This document shows positions 1-7,721 of a stretch of DNA of 17,005 bases, in pieces. This DNA is from Bacteroidales bacterium. GTDB taxonomy: Bacteria > Bacteroidota > Bacteroidia > Bacteroidales > Bacteroidaceae. Position numbers and translations under genes: made by a program. The stretch spans positions 1 through 17,005 of the forward strand of contig SFPF01000048.1 of NCBI GenBank assembly GCA_004552155.1. Direction: 5' to 3'. The notes below the pieces were generated by a model. That model saw only the letters and a list, made by a program, of their open reading frames with translations, did no database searches and was not told the origin of the DNA. The first letter of the stretch is position 1. Every line of letters starts with the position of its first letter.

Positions 1-61
1 GAGCGCAGCCGACATTATGTAAATGTCTTGCTAATTTATATTTTACATGAGAAACTTGTCT

Positions 62-116
62 CGTCTACTCGTTTACTTGTAAACTCGTCTACTAATAAAC
101 GAACGTATGATACGTT
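62..116. repeat. Octamer array (site A) and small palindrome 3' of fkp
   Basis: Four tandem octamers of the window-wide family lie at 62-93 (plus strand CGTCTACT, CGTTTACT, TGTAAACT, CGTCTACT). On the coding (minus) strand they read AGTAGACG-like. A near-perfect palindrome, AACGTAT-G-ATACGTT, follows at 102-116 and touches the fkp stop codon at 117-119. The rest of 1-116 is AT-rich and holds no gene I can support. Whether the palindrome ends transcription is unclear, because no strong U-tract follows it. Confidence 0.7.
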
Positions 117-2911
117 TTATGATCGGCTTACCTGCAAGCCCTTATCCGAAATACTCATTTCGACGAAACGAGCGGCGGGCATGATGGGACTTTCTGAAAG
201 CAGGGCGCGAATGCGGCGGGCCGCCTCGATATCTTTAGCCACCATGTAAAGGAAACCGCCGCCGCCGGCGCCAGGCAATTTGTAGCCGAGGCAATAATCG
301 TGCACCTTGCGACAAAGTGCCTCGACGGCTGGCGGATTTGTGCCCGCATCGAGCCGTTTGTTCTGCTCCCAAGTTGCGGCGAGCAGGCGGCCGTAGGCTT
401 CGAGGTCGCCCTGCTGAATGGTGCGGAACATCTCCAAGGCGTGCTGCTTCATGTCGTCGAGCAGGGCAAGGTGTTCCGTGTTGTTGAGGAACATGCCGCG
501 CACGATTTCGGCAAGGATATTCTTGGCTGTGCGCGTGATGCCGGTGTAGTAAAGCAGATGGCAGGGCGCAGTTTCGGGCGCGGTAAAAAGCGATGAAGGC
601 AACCAACGCGCCGTAGCGTTTTGGTCGAAACCGGGATTGGTCTGCAAGAGTTTGATGCCGGGGAGTACGCCGCCGTATTGGTCCTGCCAGCCGCCGCCCG
701 TAGTGAGCAGTTGCTCGAGGACGAGCGTGCGGTTGCAAATCTCATTTTTATCCCAATGCAGGCCGCAGAAGTCCGACACAGCACCCAAGACCGTGGCGGC
801 CAAGATGCTGCTCGTGCCCAAACCCGACCCTGCGGGAATGGCAGCAAGGAGGGTAATCTCTATGCCGCAGCCGAAGTCCTCGAGTTGTTCGCGCAGCGTG
901 CGGTAGGGCGTGTCGCAAAATCCCGGCAGGAAACCGGCGAGCGTAAGCGCGGCTTTGGGAATGGAGAACGGCGAACCCACCTTATTATATTGTTTCAATT
1001 CCTCGAAGGTTTCGATGCGTTCCATTGCCCCGAGGTCGATAGAGCGGCAGATGATAACCGGCTCGGCGGAGGGCTTGACATAGACCTGCAAAGGCGGTTG
1101 ACCGTTGAGTTCGATGGCAAGGTTCACCACGTTGCCGCCGCTCACGAGGCTGTAAGGCGGCGTATCAGTCCAGCCGCCCGCCACGTCGATGCGCACGGAA
1201 CTGCGTGCCCATACGATTTGGTCGGAATAAGTGGTGTGCACGGGGTGGCTCTTGCGGCGCAAGGCATTGGCAGTCAGTCCCTCGCGCAGAAGGCGGAACG
1301 CCTCATCGCCTGCGGCGTCTTCCCCTTCCTTTCCTGCAAGGCGCAAGGCCTCTGAACGGAACATGGCATCGTGAATGCGCGTCATGAGCGGCGCGTCTTG
1401 GGGCAAAGCCTCGGGCAGAGGCAAGGCCGCATCGGCAAATTTATGAGCCGCGTCCTTCAAATTCACTTGATAGAATACGCTGCGCCGCCAGTTCTGGGCG
1501 AGTGCCGGGAGATTGTCGTTCTGAAACTGCTCGCGCTGCGCAAAGAGGCGGTGCAGATTGGCTTTCGCCGAAATATCGTCGGCAGAATAGCGCGGCAGGC
1601 TGCGCCAAAGGGCGGTGACGGCAGCCTCGGGGGCATCGGCAATGAACCATTGCAACAGACGCTCCATATCGGGCAAAGAAGCCGTGGCGGGGAATAGCGG
1701 CGCGGCTTGCAGGTCGGCGGCATTGCCGAGGTCGGCCATAGAGATGCCGCGCTTAGCGAGCCAAGACGTGACGGGCTGACCGAGATAAAGCGTTTCGGGC
1801 GCGTCGAGCCTGCCGCGGAAGGCATCGGTGTAGCCATAAGGGCGCAGCACGAAGTCGGACGCGCCGACCGGCTCGATGTCAATGCAAACGCCGTCGGGCA
1901 CAGAGAGTTGCCAATTATTCTCGGGAATGCCCGTGAAAATATGATGCTTCCCGTACTGCCACGTTTCGGGGATAAAGGAGTTTTCAATCCATACGAAACT
2001 GTTGCAGGCTCCGGGACGCTGGGAGATGACGGCGTTCTGCGTGAACACAGAGGGCTGCTTCTTGACACCCTTCTGAATGATAAACCGCTGATCCTTGACT
2101 AAATTCTGTATTTCGAGGGAGGAAGAGAGCAGTTCGGGCGAAGTGCCGAAATGGTAGAACTCGCCTCCGGGCAACGGCAGCACGGCTACTTTCAACTCTG
2201 CCAGTTCGGGGTCGTCGAAAGTGGGGTGCAGGCCGAGCGCACCGCCGAAATCGGTGTAAAGGTCATAGTAGTTGATGCCCTCCACGCCCTTTTGCGCCAG
2301 CAGCCCGTCGGCCGTTTCGCCGTGAGCCGCGCCTGCTCTTCGGGCGAAGGCTTTTGCAACACGAAGTCGAGCACATCAGGGTTTTCGCGGCTCATCATAA
2401 ACACGCCATGATGCGAAGCCTGCTCCACGTCGGCCCACAGACCGTAGCACACCACGTCGGCATCGGGGATATCCTGCAAAGGCTCGGTGGCACGCAGGTA
2501 CACGTCGCCGCTGGCAATGAGGGTGCGCAGCCCGGCGGGGGCTTTCTCTAAGATGCGCTCGTAGAGCGGCATTTGGAGGTCGAGCAGCGTCTGGTTAATC
2601 TTCTGTCCCCGCGCCCAACGGAACACCGGCACTGGCGTGAGCACCTTGCCGCTCGAGGCGTACGCCGGCAAACGGCGGCTCTGGCCGCCGGCGTGGAGCA
2701 GCACGCGCTTTTCCTTTGCGAGCCATTCCTTGAACGAGGCTTCGGGGGCATCGTCACGCCGTGCCGCCTCGAGCAGCCACGCCGTACCGCCACCGGAGCC
2801 GAGTTTATGGCCTACGGGGTCGGAAGTGCAAAAATATTCGTCATGGGAAAGGCGCGTAACGTCGTGGAAACTATTAACGACGTTGGGCGGAAGGGAAAGT
2901 AACTTTTTCAT
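117..2911 (-). pseudogene. fkp: Bifunctional L-fucokinase / L-fucose-1-phosphate guanylyltransferase (Fkp), reading frame disrupted near 2308-2320
   Basis: In Bacteroides, Fkp phosphorylates L-fucose and then makes GDP-fucose, which is used to fucosylate capsule and glycoproteins. The N-terminal part (ATG at 2911) carries the nucleotidyl-transfer motif HAGGQSRRLP at residues 73-82. The C-terminal part, in another frame (open from 2285 to 117), carries the GHMP-kinase motifs RSSVRIDVAGGWTDTPPYS, PAGSGLGTSS (about 836-807) and LPGAGGGG. From memory of B. fragilis Fkp (about 949 aa), the two parts align end to end except that about 14-15 residues are missing at the junction, including the block FLMDIGIWLL. 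The span of 2795 nt is not a multiple of three; adding about 46 nt would restore about 946 codons. The missing block lies in the guanylyltransferase half, so that activity is probably lost, and the kinase half has no normal start. The gene follows the gtrA-like gene by 4 nt. Identification is very secure; whether the break is biological is not. Confidence 0.88.
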
Positions 2912-2915
2912 AATA

Positions 2916-3323
2916 TCAAGACTGACGGAAGGTCACACATTTATTATATATATAGTTGCAAGCGGTGTAGACCACCATGCCGCAGACGTAGGCAATCGGT
3001 TCGCCGACGAGCGGCAGAAGGAAATGGAAGCACAGCCATTGCAACGACCAGCACACCGCCGCGCCGATGAGGAAACGCAGCGCCTCGGCGTGCCAATGCG
3101 GATTTTTTGAAGAAAATACCCACAGCTTGCCGAGCACAAAACTCGAACAGATGCCGAGGGCATAGCTCACGGCGTTGGCCACGTCGACCTGCACGTCTGC
3201 CCAGCGCATCAGGGCAAAGGAGACGCAGGTGAGCAGGGTGTTGAACACGCCCGCCGCGCCGAAGCGCACGAGGCGGCGCAGTTCCGCGCCGGTTAGCCAG
3301 CCACGCAAGCGAAAGCGCATCAT
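2916..3323 (-). CDS. GtrA-like small membrane protein
   Basis: A 135-residue, very hydrophobic protein with about four predicted membrane helices. It has the GtrA-family pattern: an N-terminal basic stretch followed by RFGAAGVFNTLL, then a small-residue helix, and a characteristic SSFVLGKLWVF segment near residue 65, ending in YIYNKCVTF. GtrA-family proteins are usually linked to moving or flipping lipid-linked sugars used in cell-surface glycosylation; the exact substrate cannot be read here. The start ATG (3323) overlaps the plsC-like stop codon by 4 nt (ATGA), so the two are probably translationally coupled. A second ATG follows at once (MM). The neighbouring fkp makes a role in surface polysaccharide or glycoprotein synthesis plausible, but that is inference. 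Confidence 0.85.
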   Translation of the reverse strand: MMRFRLRGWLTGAELRRLVRFGAAGVFNTLLTCVSFALMRWADVQVDVANAVSYALGICSSFVLGKLWVFSSKNPHWHAEALRFLIGAAVCWSLQWLCFHFLLPLVGEPIAYVCGMVVYTACNYIYNKCVTFRQS

Positions 3324-4078
3324 TGATCCTTGTTTTCTACAAAACCCTGATACTTTTCAGGCAGGCCTGCCATAATCGTATCGTACGACTGTTCCATAGC
3401 GTGCTTCACGTTTTCCTCGCCCTGCCCCGTCGGTAATATGGGCTTGTGGATAATGAGGCGCATCTTGTGGCGATGCACAAAGTTGAAACCCGCCATACGC
3501 GTAAGCACGTCGAAAGAGCCGTTGATGGTGAGGGGCACAACGGGCAGGCCGATTTCGTCGGCCAATTGGAACGCGCCCTTTTTGAAGCGCCCCATGTGGC
3601 CCGTAAAGGTGCGCGAACCTTCGGGGAAGACCACGAGCGACGTGCCGTGGCGTAAGGTATTGCGGGCATTCTCGATGGTCTGCTTTATCTTCTTCGGTCC
3701 CGATTTGTCCACGAAGATATGGCGAGCCTTCTCGCAGGCATAGCCCACGAGCGGCATCTTGCGCAGGGATTTCTTCATCATCCACTTAAAGTTGCGCCCG
3801 AGATAACCATATATCAAGAAGATGTCCATCGGACCTTGGTGGTTGGCCACAAACACATAACTCTGCTTATGGTCGATGTTTTCCCTCCCCTCCACCTTGA
3901 CGGGCAGCAGCAGGACGTTGCAGATGAATTGCGACCAAAGCTTGCCGGGATAATAGCCCCAAAAGTGCGCGCTGCCGAGGAGACTGCCGACAATCGTGAC
4001 GAGGGCTGTGAGCACGGTGGCGATGAATGCCAAAGGCAAAGCGATGAAAAGCTGATAGGTTTTATAAATGAAGTTCAT
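3320..4078 (-). CDS. plsC: 1-acyl-sn-glycerol-3-phosphate acyltransferase (PlsC family)
   Basis: A 252-residue membrane-associated acyltransferase that would transfer an acyl chain to lysophosphatidate in phospholipid synthesis. It shows an N-terminal hydrophobic region (residues 8-38), the catalytic HX4D box HQGPMD (80-85), FPEGSRT (151-157) and the downstream GRFKKGAF and VPLTINGS segments, in PlsC order. The frame stays open upstream to 4240, but that extension is the translation of the repeat element (a run like RALPWAGSNNWAYSPPQ) and is not part of the protein. I place the start at the ATG at 4078, giving MNFIYKTYQ and the usual family length. It is the first gene of a tight plsC-gtrA-fkp group. 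A second, shorter PlsC-like protein is encoded at 12212-12763, so the exact substrate of each is uncertain. Confidence 0.85.
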   Translation of the reverse strand: MNFIYKTYQLFIALPLAFIATVLTALVTIVGSLLGSAHFWGYYPGKLWSQFICNVLLLPVKVEGRENIDHKQSYVFVANHQGPMDIFLIYGYLGRNFKWMMKKSLRKMPLVGYACEKARHIFVDKSGPKKIKQTIENARNTLRHGTSLVVFPEGSRTFTGHMGRFKKGAFQLADEIGLPVVPLTINGSFDVLTRMAGFNFVHRHKMRLIIHKPILPTGQGEENVKHAMEQSYDTIMAGLPEKYQGFVENKDQ

Positions 4079-4153
4079 AATGACTATATGTTTCGTTTTC
4101 AATTGACATTTTCGGCTGCGCTCACCTTGCACAATCTTTTCACATCTTTGCGG

Positions 4154-4418
4154 CGGGCTGTAAGCCCAATTGTTGCTCCCAGCCCAGGGCAACGCCCTGG
4201 GTGAGCGATGTTGCATTGATAAAAGTGTCGCGCTCTGCAAGAGCAGCCTTCTTTATGAGGGGCAACGCCCCGTGGCATTGCGTGCGGGTTTACGCGCTTG
4301 GGGCGCGTGGCATTTTTGCTTCACGCAAAAATGCCGAATGTATTAATCGCGGTCTACATTTCCCCAGGGCGTTGCCCTGGGCTATGGGTGACTTTTGGGC
4401 TTACAGCCCGCCCCAATC
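4154..4418. repeat. REP-like dispersed element with seven stem-loops and inverted ends
   Basis: This element fills the 364-nt gap (4079-4442) between the MetH-domain gene and plsC. Its two ends are inverted relatives of each other (about 4154-4223 and 4336-4418). Seven short hairpins can be read: GGGCT/AGCCC (4155-4167), CCCAGGGC/GCCCTGGG with loop AAC (4183-4201), GCTCT/AGAGC (4232-4244), GGGGC/GCCCC with loop AAC (4259-4271), an 11-bp stem (4309-4319 with 4325-4335), CCCAGGGC/GCCCTGGG (4363-4381) and GGGCT/AGCCC (4397-4409). The 83-nt right end (4336-4418) matches 16923-17005 in inverted orientation with about seven mismatches. Open frames through it are probably spurious. The remaining 4079-4153 holds no promoter I could recognise for plsC. 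Confidence 0.85.
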
Positions 4419-4442
4419 CATTTTCGGCGTTTGGTTATAATA

Positions 4443-5402
4443 TCAACCGCTCTCGCCTTGCGCAAGCGTTCTGAAAAAATATTTGCGCAGTTCTCGCGAT
4501 GTCATGCCGCGCCGCTCGGCATAGTCCTCCATCTGGCAGGCGTCGATACGACCCACGCTGAAATATTCGGCGGCGGGGTGCGACAGCATGAGTCCCGCCA
4601 CAGAGGCATGGGGCTGCATCATGCCATTTTCGGTGAGCCGCACGCCAACCAGAGAGAAAGGCAAAAGGCGGTCGAAGAGAAAGATGATGCTTTGGTCGGG
4701 CAAGGAGGGATAGCCCACTGCGGGGCGAATGCCACGATAGTTTGCCGCGAAAAGGTCTGCCTTATTAAGCCACTCGTCAGGCGCATATGCCCAATAGACG
4801 CGGCGCACGTCCTCGTGCATCTTCTCGGCAGCCGCCTCGGCAAGACGGTCTTTGAGCGTTTGGCAAAGCATTTGCCCATATTTTTCCTCGTCCTCCGCCT
4901 CGGCGGCAGCATCGCCTTCGCGCACGGAAGCGACAAAAAGGCCGAGCACATTTTCGGGCGGCAAAGCCCGCACATCGGAAGAGGCGGGCGGGGCGGGACT
5001 GATATAATCAGCCAAAGAAAGGCAGCAGCCGTTGGCATCGGGAACTTGGCGGCGCAGCATAGGCAGTCGCATCGGGACATCGACGCCCTGCCCTTCGGAG
5101 GGCAGCACGCAAATATCATTCCCCTCGCTCCAAGCAGGCAGCAAGGCAAAAGCGGCGGCGCACTGCCGGTCGCGCCAAGCGCCGAGCAGACAGCGGGCCT
5201 CGTCCATGAGTCTCTGCGCCTCGGCAGCCCGGCCGCGCTCTTCGGGAGAAAAGCCGCCCAGCCACGCCGCACGGCAGGCAGGGCAATCGTGCACGCCCGC
5301 CGCAGAAGCGAAACGCGCAGGTATGCCCCATGCGAAAAAGAAGTAGTTCCAATCTATGTAGGGCACTAAATCTTCTACCTTATAGCCGAGCGCCTCGTGC
5401 AT
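4443..5402 (-). CDS. Stand-alone vitamin B12-dependent methionine synthase activation-domain protein
   Basis: A 319-residue protein that matches only the C-terminal S-adenosylmethionine-binding reactivation domain of MetH. Visible matches are YIDWNYFFFAWGI near the start (where MetH domains have a YIDWxxFFxxWEL-like segment), CLSLADYISP, the helical KYGQMLCQTLKDRLAEAAAEKMHEDVRR, WAYAPDEWL, the AdoMet-binding signature RGIRPAVGYPSLPDQS, and the C-terminal ASVAGLMLSHPAAEYFSVG followed by MEDYAERRGM. In MetH this domain lets oxidised cob(II)alamin be re-methylated using flavodoxin and AdoMet. Here there is no homocysteine-, folate- or cobalamin-binding domain, so the protein presumably acts in trans on a MetH encoded elsewhere. 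It starts only 6 nt after the pyrC stop, so the two are probably co-transcribed. The central linker is Ala-rich and diverged. Confidence 0.85.
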   Translation of the reverse strand: MHEALGYKVEDLVPYIDWNYFFFAWGIPARFASAAGVHDCPACRAAWLGGFSPEERGRAAEAQRLMDEARCLLGAWRDRQCAAAFALLPAWSEGNDICVLPSEGQGVDVPMRLPMLRRQVPDANGCCLSLADYISPAPPASSDVRALPPENVLGLFVASVREGDAAAEAEDEEKYGQMLCQTLKDRLAEAAAEKMHEDVRRVYWAYAPDEWLNKADLFAANYRGIRPAVGYPSLPDQSIIFLFDRLLPFSLVGVRLTENGMMQPHASVAGLMLSHPAAEYFSVGRIDACQMEDYAERRGMTSRELRKYFFRTLAQGESG

Positions 5403-5408
5403 CTTTAT

Positions 5409-6749
5409 TTATCGGCAAAAGGAAACGGGCTGACCGTGATAGCGCTCGTCGGTGATATGCCCTCTGTTGTAGATGGGGAAACCGTTGCAGAAGGTGCGTT
5501 CCACGCGCCAATGATATGTATGCCCTTCCACGGGGCTCCAGTTACATAGGCTCTGAATGCGGCTGGGCGTTACGGTCCACGGCGTATGGGGACGCACGAT
5601 GACGATGTCGGCCTTATAGCCCTCGCGCAAGAAGCCTCGGTTTTCAATTCTGAAAATACGCGCCGGCGCGTGGCACATCAATTCTACCATGCGCTCAATG
5701 CTCACCACGCCTTCATCTACAAGTTCAAGCATCGACACGAGCGAGTATTGAAGCATCGGCATGCCCGAGGCGGCCTTCACGCAACCGCCCACTTTATCGC
5801 GCAGACGGTGCGGAGCGTGGTCGGTGGCCACGGTGGTGATGCGTCCGTCGGCAAGTGCCCGGCGCAGGGCGGCGCGGTCGGCCTCCGTCTTAATGGCGGG
5901 ATTGCACTTGATGCGCGTGCCGAGGCGGGCATAGTCCTTGTCGGTAAACAGCAGGTGCGCCACGCACGCCTCGGCCGTGATAAGCGGATTGCCCGCCTCA
6001 AACAACTCCAATTCGCGCTCCGTGGAAAGATGCGCTACGTGCAGGCGGCTGCCGTATTCCTTGGCGAGGCTCACGGCAAGCGCCGTGGATTTATAGCAAG
6101 CCTCGGCGGAACGGATTTCGGGGTGATGGCACACGTCGGGGTCTGCGCCATAGGCGGCTTGGCAGGCTTTGAGATTTGCCTCTATCGTGGGCGTGTCTTC
6201 GCAGTGCGCCACGATGGGCAGCCGCGCGTGTTCGAAGACGGCGCGGAGCGTGCGCTCATTGTCCACGAGCATATTGCCCGTAGACGACCCCATAAAGAGT
6301 TTGATGCCGCACACCTTGCGCGGATTGAGGCGTTCCAACTCGTAGGCGTTGCCGCCCGTTGCGCCGTAGAAGAGGCCGAAATTCACGAGGCTCTTATGCT
6401 TTGCCGTTTCCCACTTCTCGTTGAACGCCTGCATCGTGGTGGTCTGCGGCACAGTGTTGGGCATGTCAAACACCGTGGTCACGCCGCCCGCAGCGGCGGC
6501 CTTGCTCTCGGAGAAAAAATCAGCCTTTGCCGTCAGACCCGGGTCGCGGAAATGCACGTGCGTGTCAATGACGCCGGGCAGGACGTAAGCGCCCTCGGCG
6601 TCGATTATCTCGTTCACGGGACTGGACGGCTCGCCGTCGCGACCCTCAATGATTTCGTCTATACGCTCATCGTCGATGACAATCGAACCGACAAAGCGGC
6701 GCAGTTCATTGACAATCGTGGCGTTCTTAATCTGTATTCTGAAATGCAT
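5409..6749 (-). CDS. pyrC: Dihydroorotase
   Basis: A 446-residue amidohydrolase that interconverts N-carbamoyl-aspartate and dihydroorotate, the third step of pyrimidine synthesis. Metal and catalytic motifs are in the expected order: DTHVHFRDPGLT (residues 62-73, His64 and His66), GIKLFMGSSTGNML with Lys150, AHCED (His182), HVAHLST (His240) and ATDHAPH (Asp310). Length and motifs fit the full-length Bacteroidales dihydroorotase of the class I/allantoinase-like type. The start ATG at 6749 is preceded by an A/T-rich stretch and then an octamer array (6771-6802). No -7 box was found in this gap, so the gene is probably transcribed together with the upstream glycosyltransferase. The downstream MetH-domain gene follows by 6 nt. 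Allantoinase is the nearest alternative call, but the motif set and neighbourhood favour PyrC. Confidence 0.93.
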   Translation of the reverse strand: MHFRIQIKNATIVNELRRFVGSIVIDDERIDEIIEGRDGEPSSPVNEIIDAEGAYVLPGVIDTHVHFRDPGLTAKADFFSESKAAAAGGVTTVFDMPNTVPQTTTMQAFNEKWETAKHKSLVNFGLFYGATGGNAYELERLNPRKVCGIKLFMGSSTGNMLVDNERTLRAVFEHARLPIVAHCEDTPTIEANLKACQAAYGADPDVCHHPEIRSAEACYKSTALAVSLAKEYGSRLHVAHLSTERELELFEAGNPLITAEACVAHLLFTDKDYARLGTRIKCNPAIKTEADRAALRRALADGRITTVATDHAPHRLRDKVGGCVKAASGMPMLQYSLVSMLELVDEGVVSIERMVELMCHAPARIFRIENRGFLREGYKADIVIVRPHTPWTVTPSRIQSLCNWSPVEGHTYHWRVERTFCNGFPIYNRGHITDERYHGQPVSFCR

Positions 6750-6770
6750 GGATTGGTTTATATATTATTT

Positions 6771-6878
6771 AGTAGACGAGTTTACGAGTAAACAAGTAGA
6801 CGAGATAAATATGTCGTGCTAATTATTATTACATAGTAACATGTCTTGTTTACTCGTCTACTTGTCTACTTGTTTACT
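6771..6878. repeat. Facing octamer arrays (sites B1 and B2) forming a long inverted repeat
   Basis: Plus-strand array B1 at 6771-6802 reads AGTAGACG, AGTTTACG, AGTAAACA, AGTAGACG. B2 at 6847-6878 is the reverse-complement type (TGTTTACT, CGTCTACT, TGTCTACT, TGTTTACT), with a further partial unit to 6886. The two 32-nt arrays face each other across a 44-nt AT-rich spacer and could pair as an imperfect hairpin in the intercistronic RNA. B2 overlaps the glycosyltransferase gene: its last residues (RVNK) and TAG stop (6868-6866) are encoded by the octamers. B1 lies about 20 nt upstream of the pyrC start. Confidence 0.85.
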
Positions 6879-7615
6879 CGTTTAATCTTCCCCGTAAGGG
6901 CTGCCCAGCGCAGGCGCACCACACCAAACAAGGCTTCGCCGAAGATGCCGCCGCTCATCTTACTCGTGCCCAACTGGCGGTTGACGAAGATAACGGGCAC
7001 TTCCTTAATCTTAAAACCAAGTTTGTAAGCGGTGAATTTCATTTCTATCTGGAAAGCATAGCCTTTGAAGCGAATGGCATCAAGGTCGATGGCTTCGAGC
7101 ACGCGGCGGCGGTAGCACTTGAAGCCTGCCGTAGTGTCGTGGATAGGCACGCCCGTCACGAGGCGCACGTACTTGGAGGCATAGTAGCTCATCAAGACGC
7201 GCCCCATAGGCCAGTTCACCACGTTTACGCCACTCACATAGCGCGACCCTATGGCCACGTCATAACCTTCCACGGCGCAAGCCTCGTAAAGGCGCGTGAG
7301 GTCTTTGGGGTCGTGGCTGAAATCGGCGTCCATCTCAAACACATAATCGTAGCCCTCGGCCAAAGCCCACTTGAACCCGGCGATATACGCCGTGCCCAAT
7401 CCAAGTTTTCCCTTGCGCTCCACGAGGTGCAACCTTTCGGCAAACTCCGTGGCCTGCAAGTTTTTCACGATTTGCGCCGTGCCGTCGGGCGAGCCGTCGT
7501 CGATAATCAGAATGTCAAACCCGTGGGGCAACTCCATCACGGCGCGGATAATCGCCTCCACGTTTTCCTTCTCGTTATAGGTGGGGATAATGACAATGCT
7601 GTCGCTTCTGTTCAT
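6866..7615 (-). CDS. Polyprenol monophosphomannose synthase-like glycosyltransferase (GT2, DPM1 family)
   Basis: A 249-residue GT-A enzyme that by family would transfer mannose (or a similar sugar) from a nucleotide sugar to a polyprenyl phosphate at the inner membrane. Motifs: IIPTYNEKENVE (residues 9-20), IDDGSPDGT (38-46), the acidic EMDADFSHDP (94-103) that binds the nucleotide-sugar metal, and the DPM1-type IHDTTAGFKCYRR and FQIEMKFTAYKLGFKIKEVPV further on. It has no C-terminal membrane helices, as in the short DPM1-type proteins. The start is ATG at 7615. A weak -7-like box, TATTTTTG, lies at 7630-7623. The last codons and stop codon run into the octamer array. Donor sugar and lipid acceptor are not readable from sequence. 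Confidence 0.88.
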   Translation of the reverse strand: MNRSDSIVIIPTYNEKENVEAIIRAVMELPHGFDILIIDDGSPDGTAQIVKNLQATEFAERLHLVERKGKLGLGTAYIAGFKWALAEGYDYVFEMDADFSHDPKDLTRLYEACAVEGYDVAIGSRYVSGVNVVNWPMGRVLMSYYASKYVRLVTGVPIHDTTAGFKCYRRRVLEAIDLDAIRFKGYAFQIEMKFTAYKLGFKIKEVPVIFVNRQLGTSKMSGGIFGEALFGVVRLRWAALTGKIKRVNK

Positions 7616-7622
7616 GACTGTG

Positions 7623-7630
7623 CAAAAATA
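7623..7630 (-). promoter_or_regulatory. Possible -7 box for the glycosyltransferase gene
   Basis: TATTTTTG on the minus strand fits the Bacteroides -7 consensus TAnnTTTG. A TTTG upstream (7648-7645) is only about 14 nt away, which is short for a -33 element, and the predicted transcript would begin only a few nucleotides before the ATG at 7615. This is a weak candidate. Confidence 0.3.
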
Positions 7631-7646
7631 TAATTATCTTACTACA

Positions 7647-7692
7647 AAAGTAGGAATTTCGTGCGAGATACTCCCAACGAAATTCCTACTTT
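7647..7692. terminator. Perfect 16-bp hairpin between the TPR and glycosyltransferase genes
   Basis: AAAGTAGGAATTTCGT (7647-7662) is the exact reverse complement of ACGAAATTCCTACTTT (7677-7692), with a 14-nt loop. It lies 30 nt after the large TPR gene stop and 31 nt before the glycosyltransferase start. It probably ends transcription of the TPR gene. The run of U after the stem is weak in either direction, so a different regulatory or RNA-stability role is possible. Confidence 0.6.
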
Positions 7693-7721
7693 CATACTAT
7701 TTACTACTAAATCCGCCACAA

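Noticed and set aside
28..249. A 73-aa plus-strand frame at the left edge
   Set aside because: It is partly octamer array (LVSSTRLLVNSST type translation) and partly antisense to fkp.
2192..2911. fkp N-terminal frame as a separate short protein
   Set aside because: After about residue 194 its sequence stops resembling the family; the match continues in the other frame.
4079..4240. N-terminal extension of the plsC-like protein to 4240
   Set aside because: The extra residues are the translation of the hairpin repeat; the ATG at 4078 gives the normal family start.
4201..4440. A 79-aa plus-strand protein containing RALPWAMGDFWAYSPPQ
   Set aside because: It is wholly inside the hairpin repeat; the frame is a by-product of the palindromes.
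4395..6791. Long plus-strand open frames of 324 and 401 codons
   Set aside because: They lie antisense to the MetH-domain gene and pyrC, whose motifs are clear. Their translations show no family motif and reflect high GC in the third codon position.
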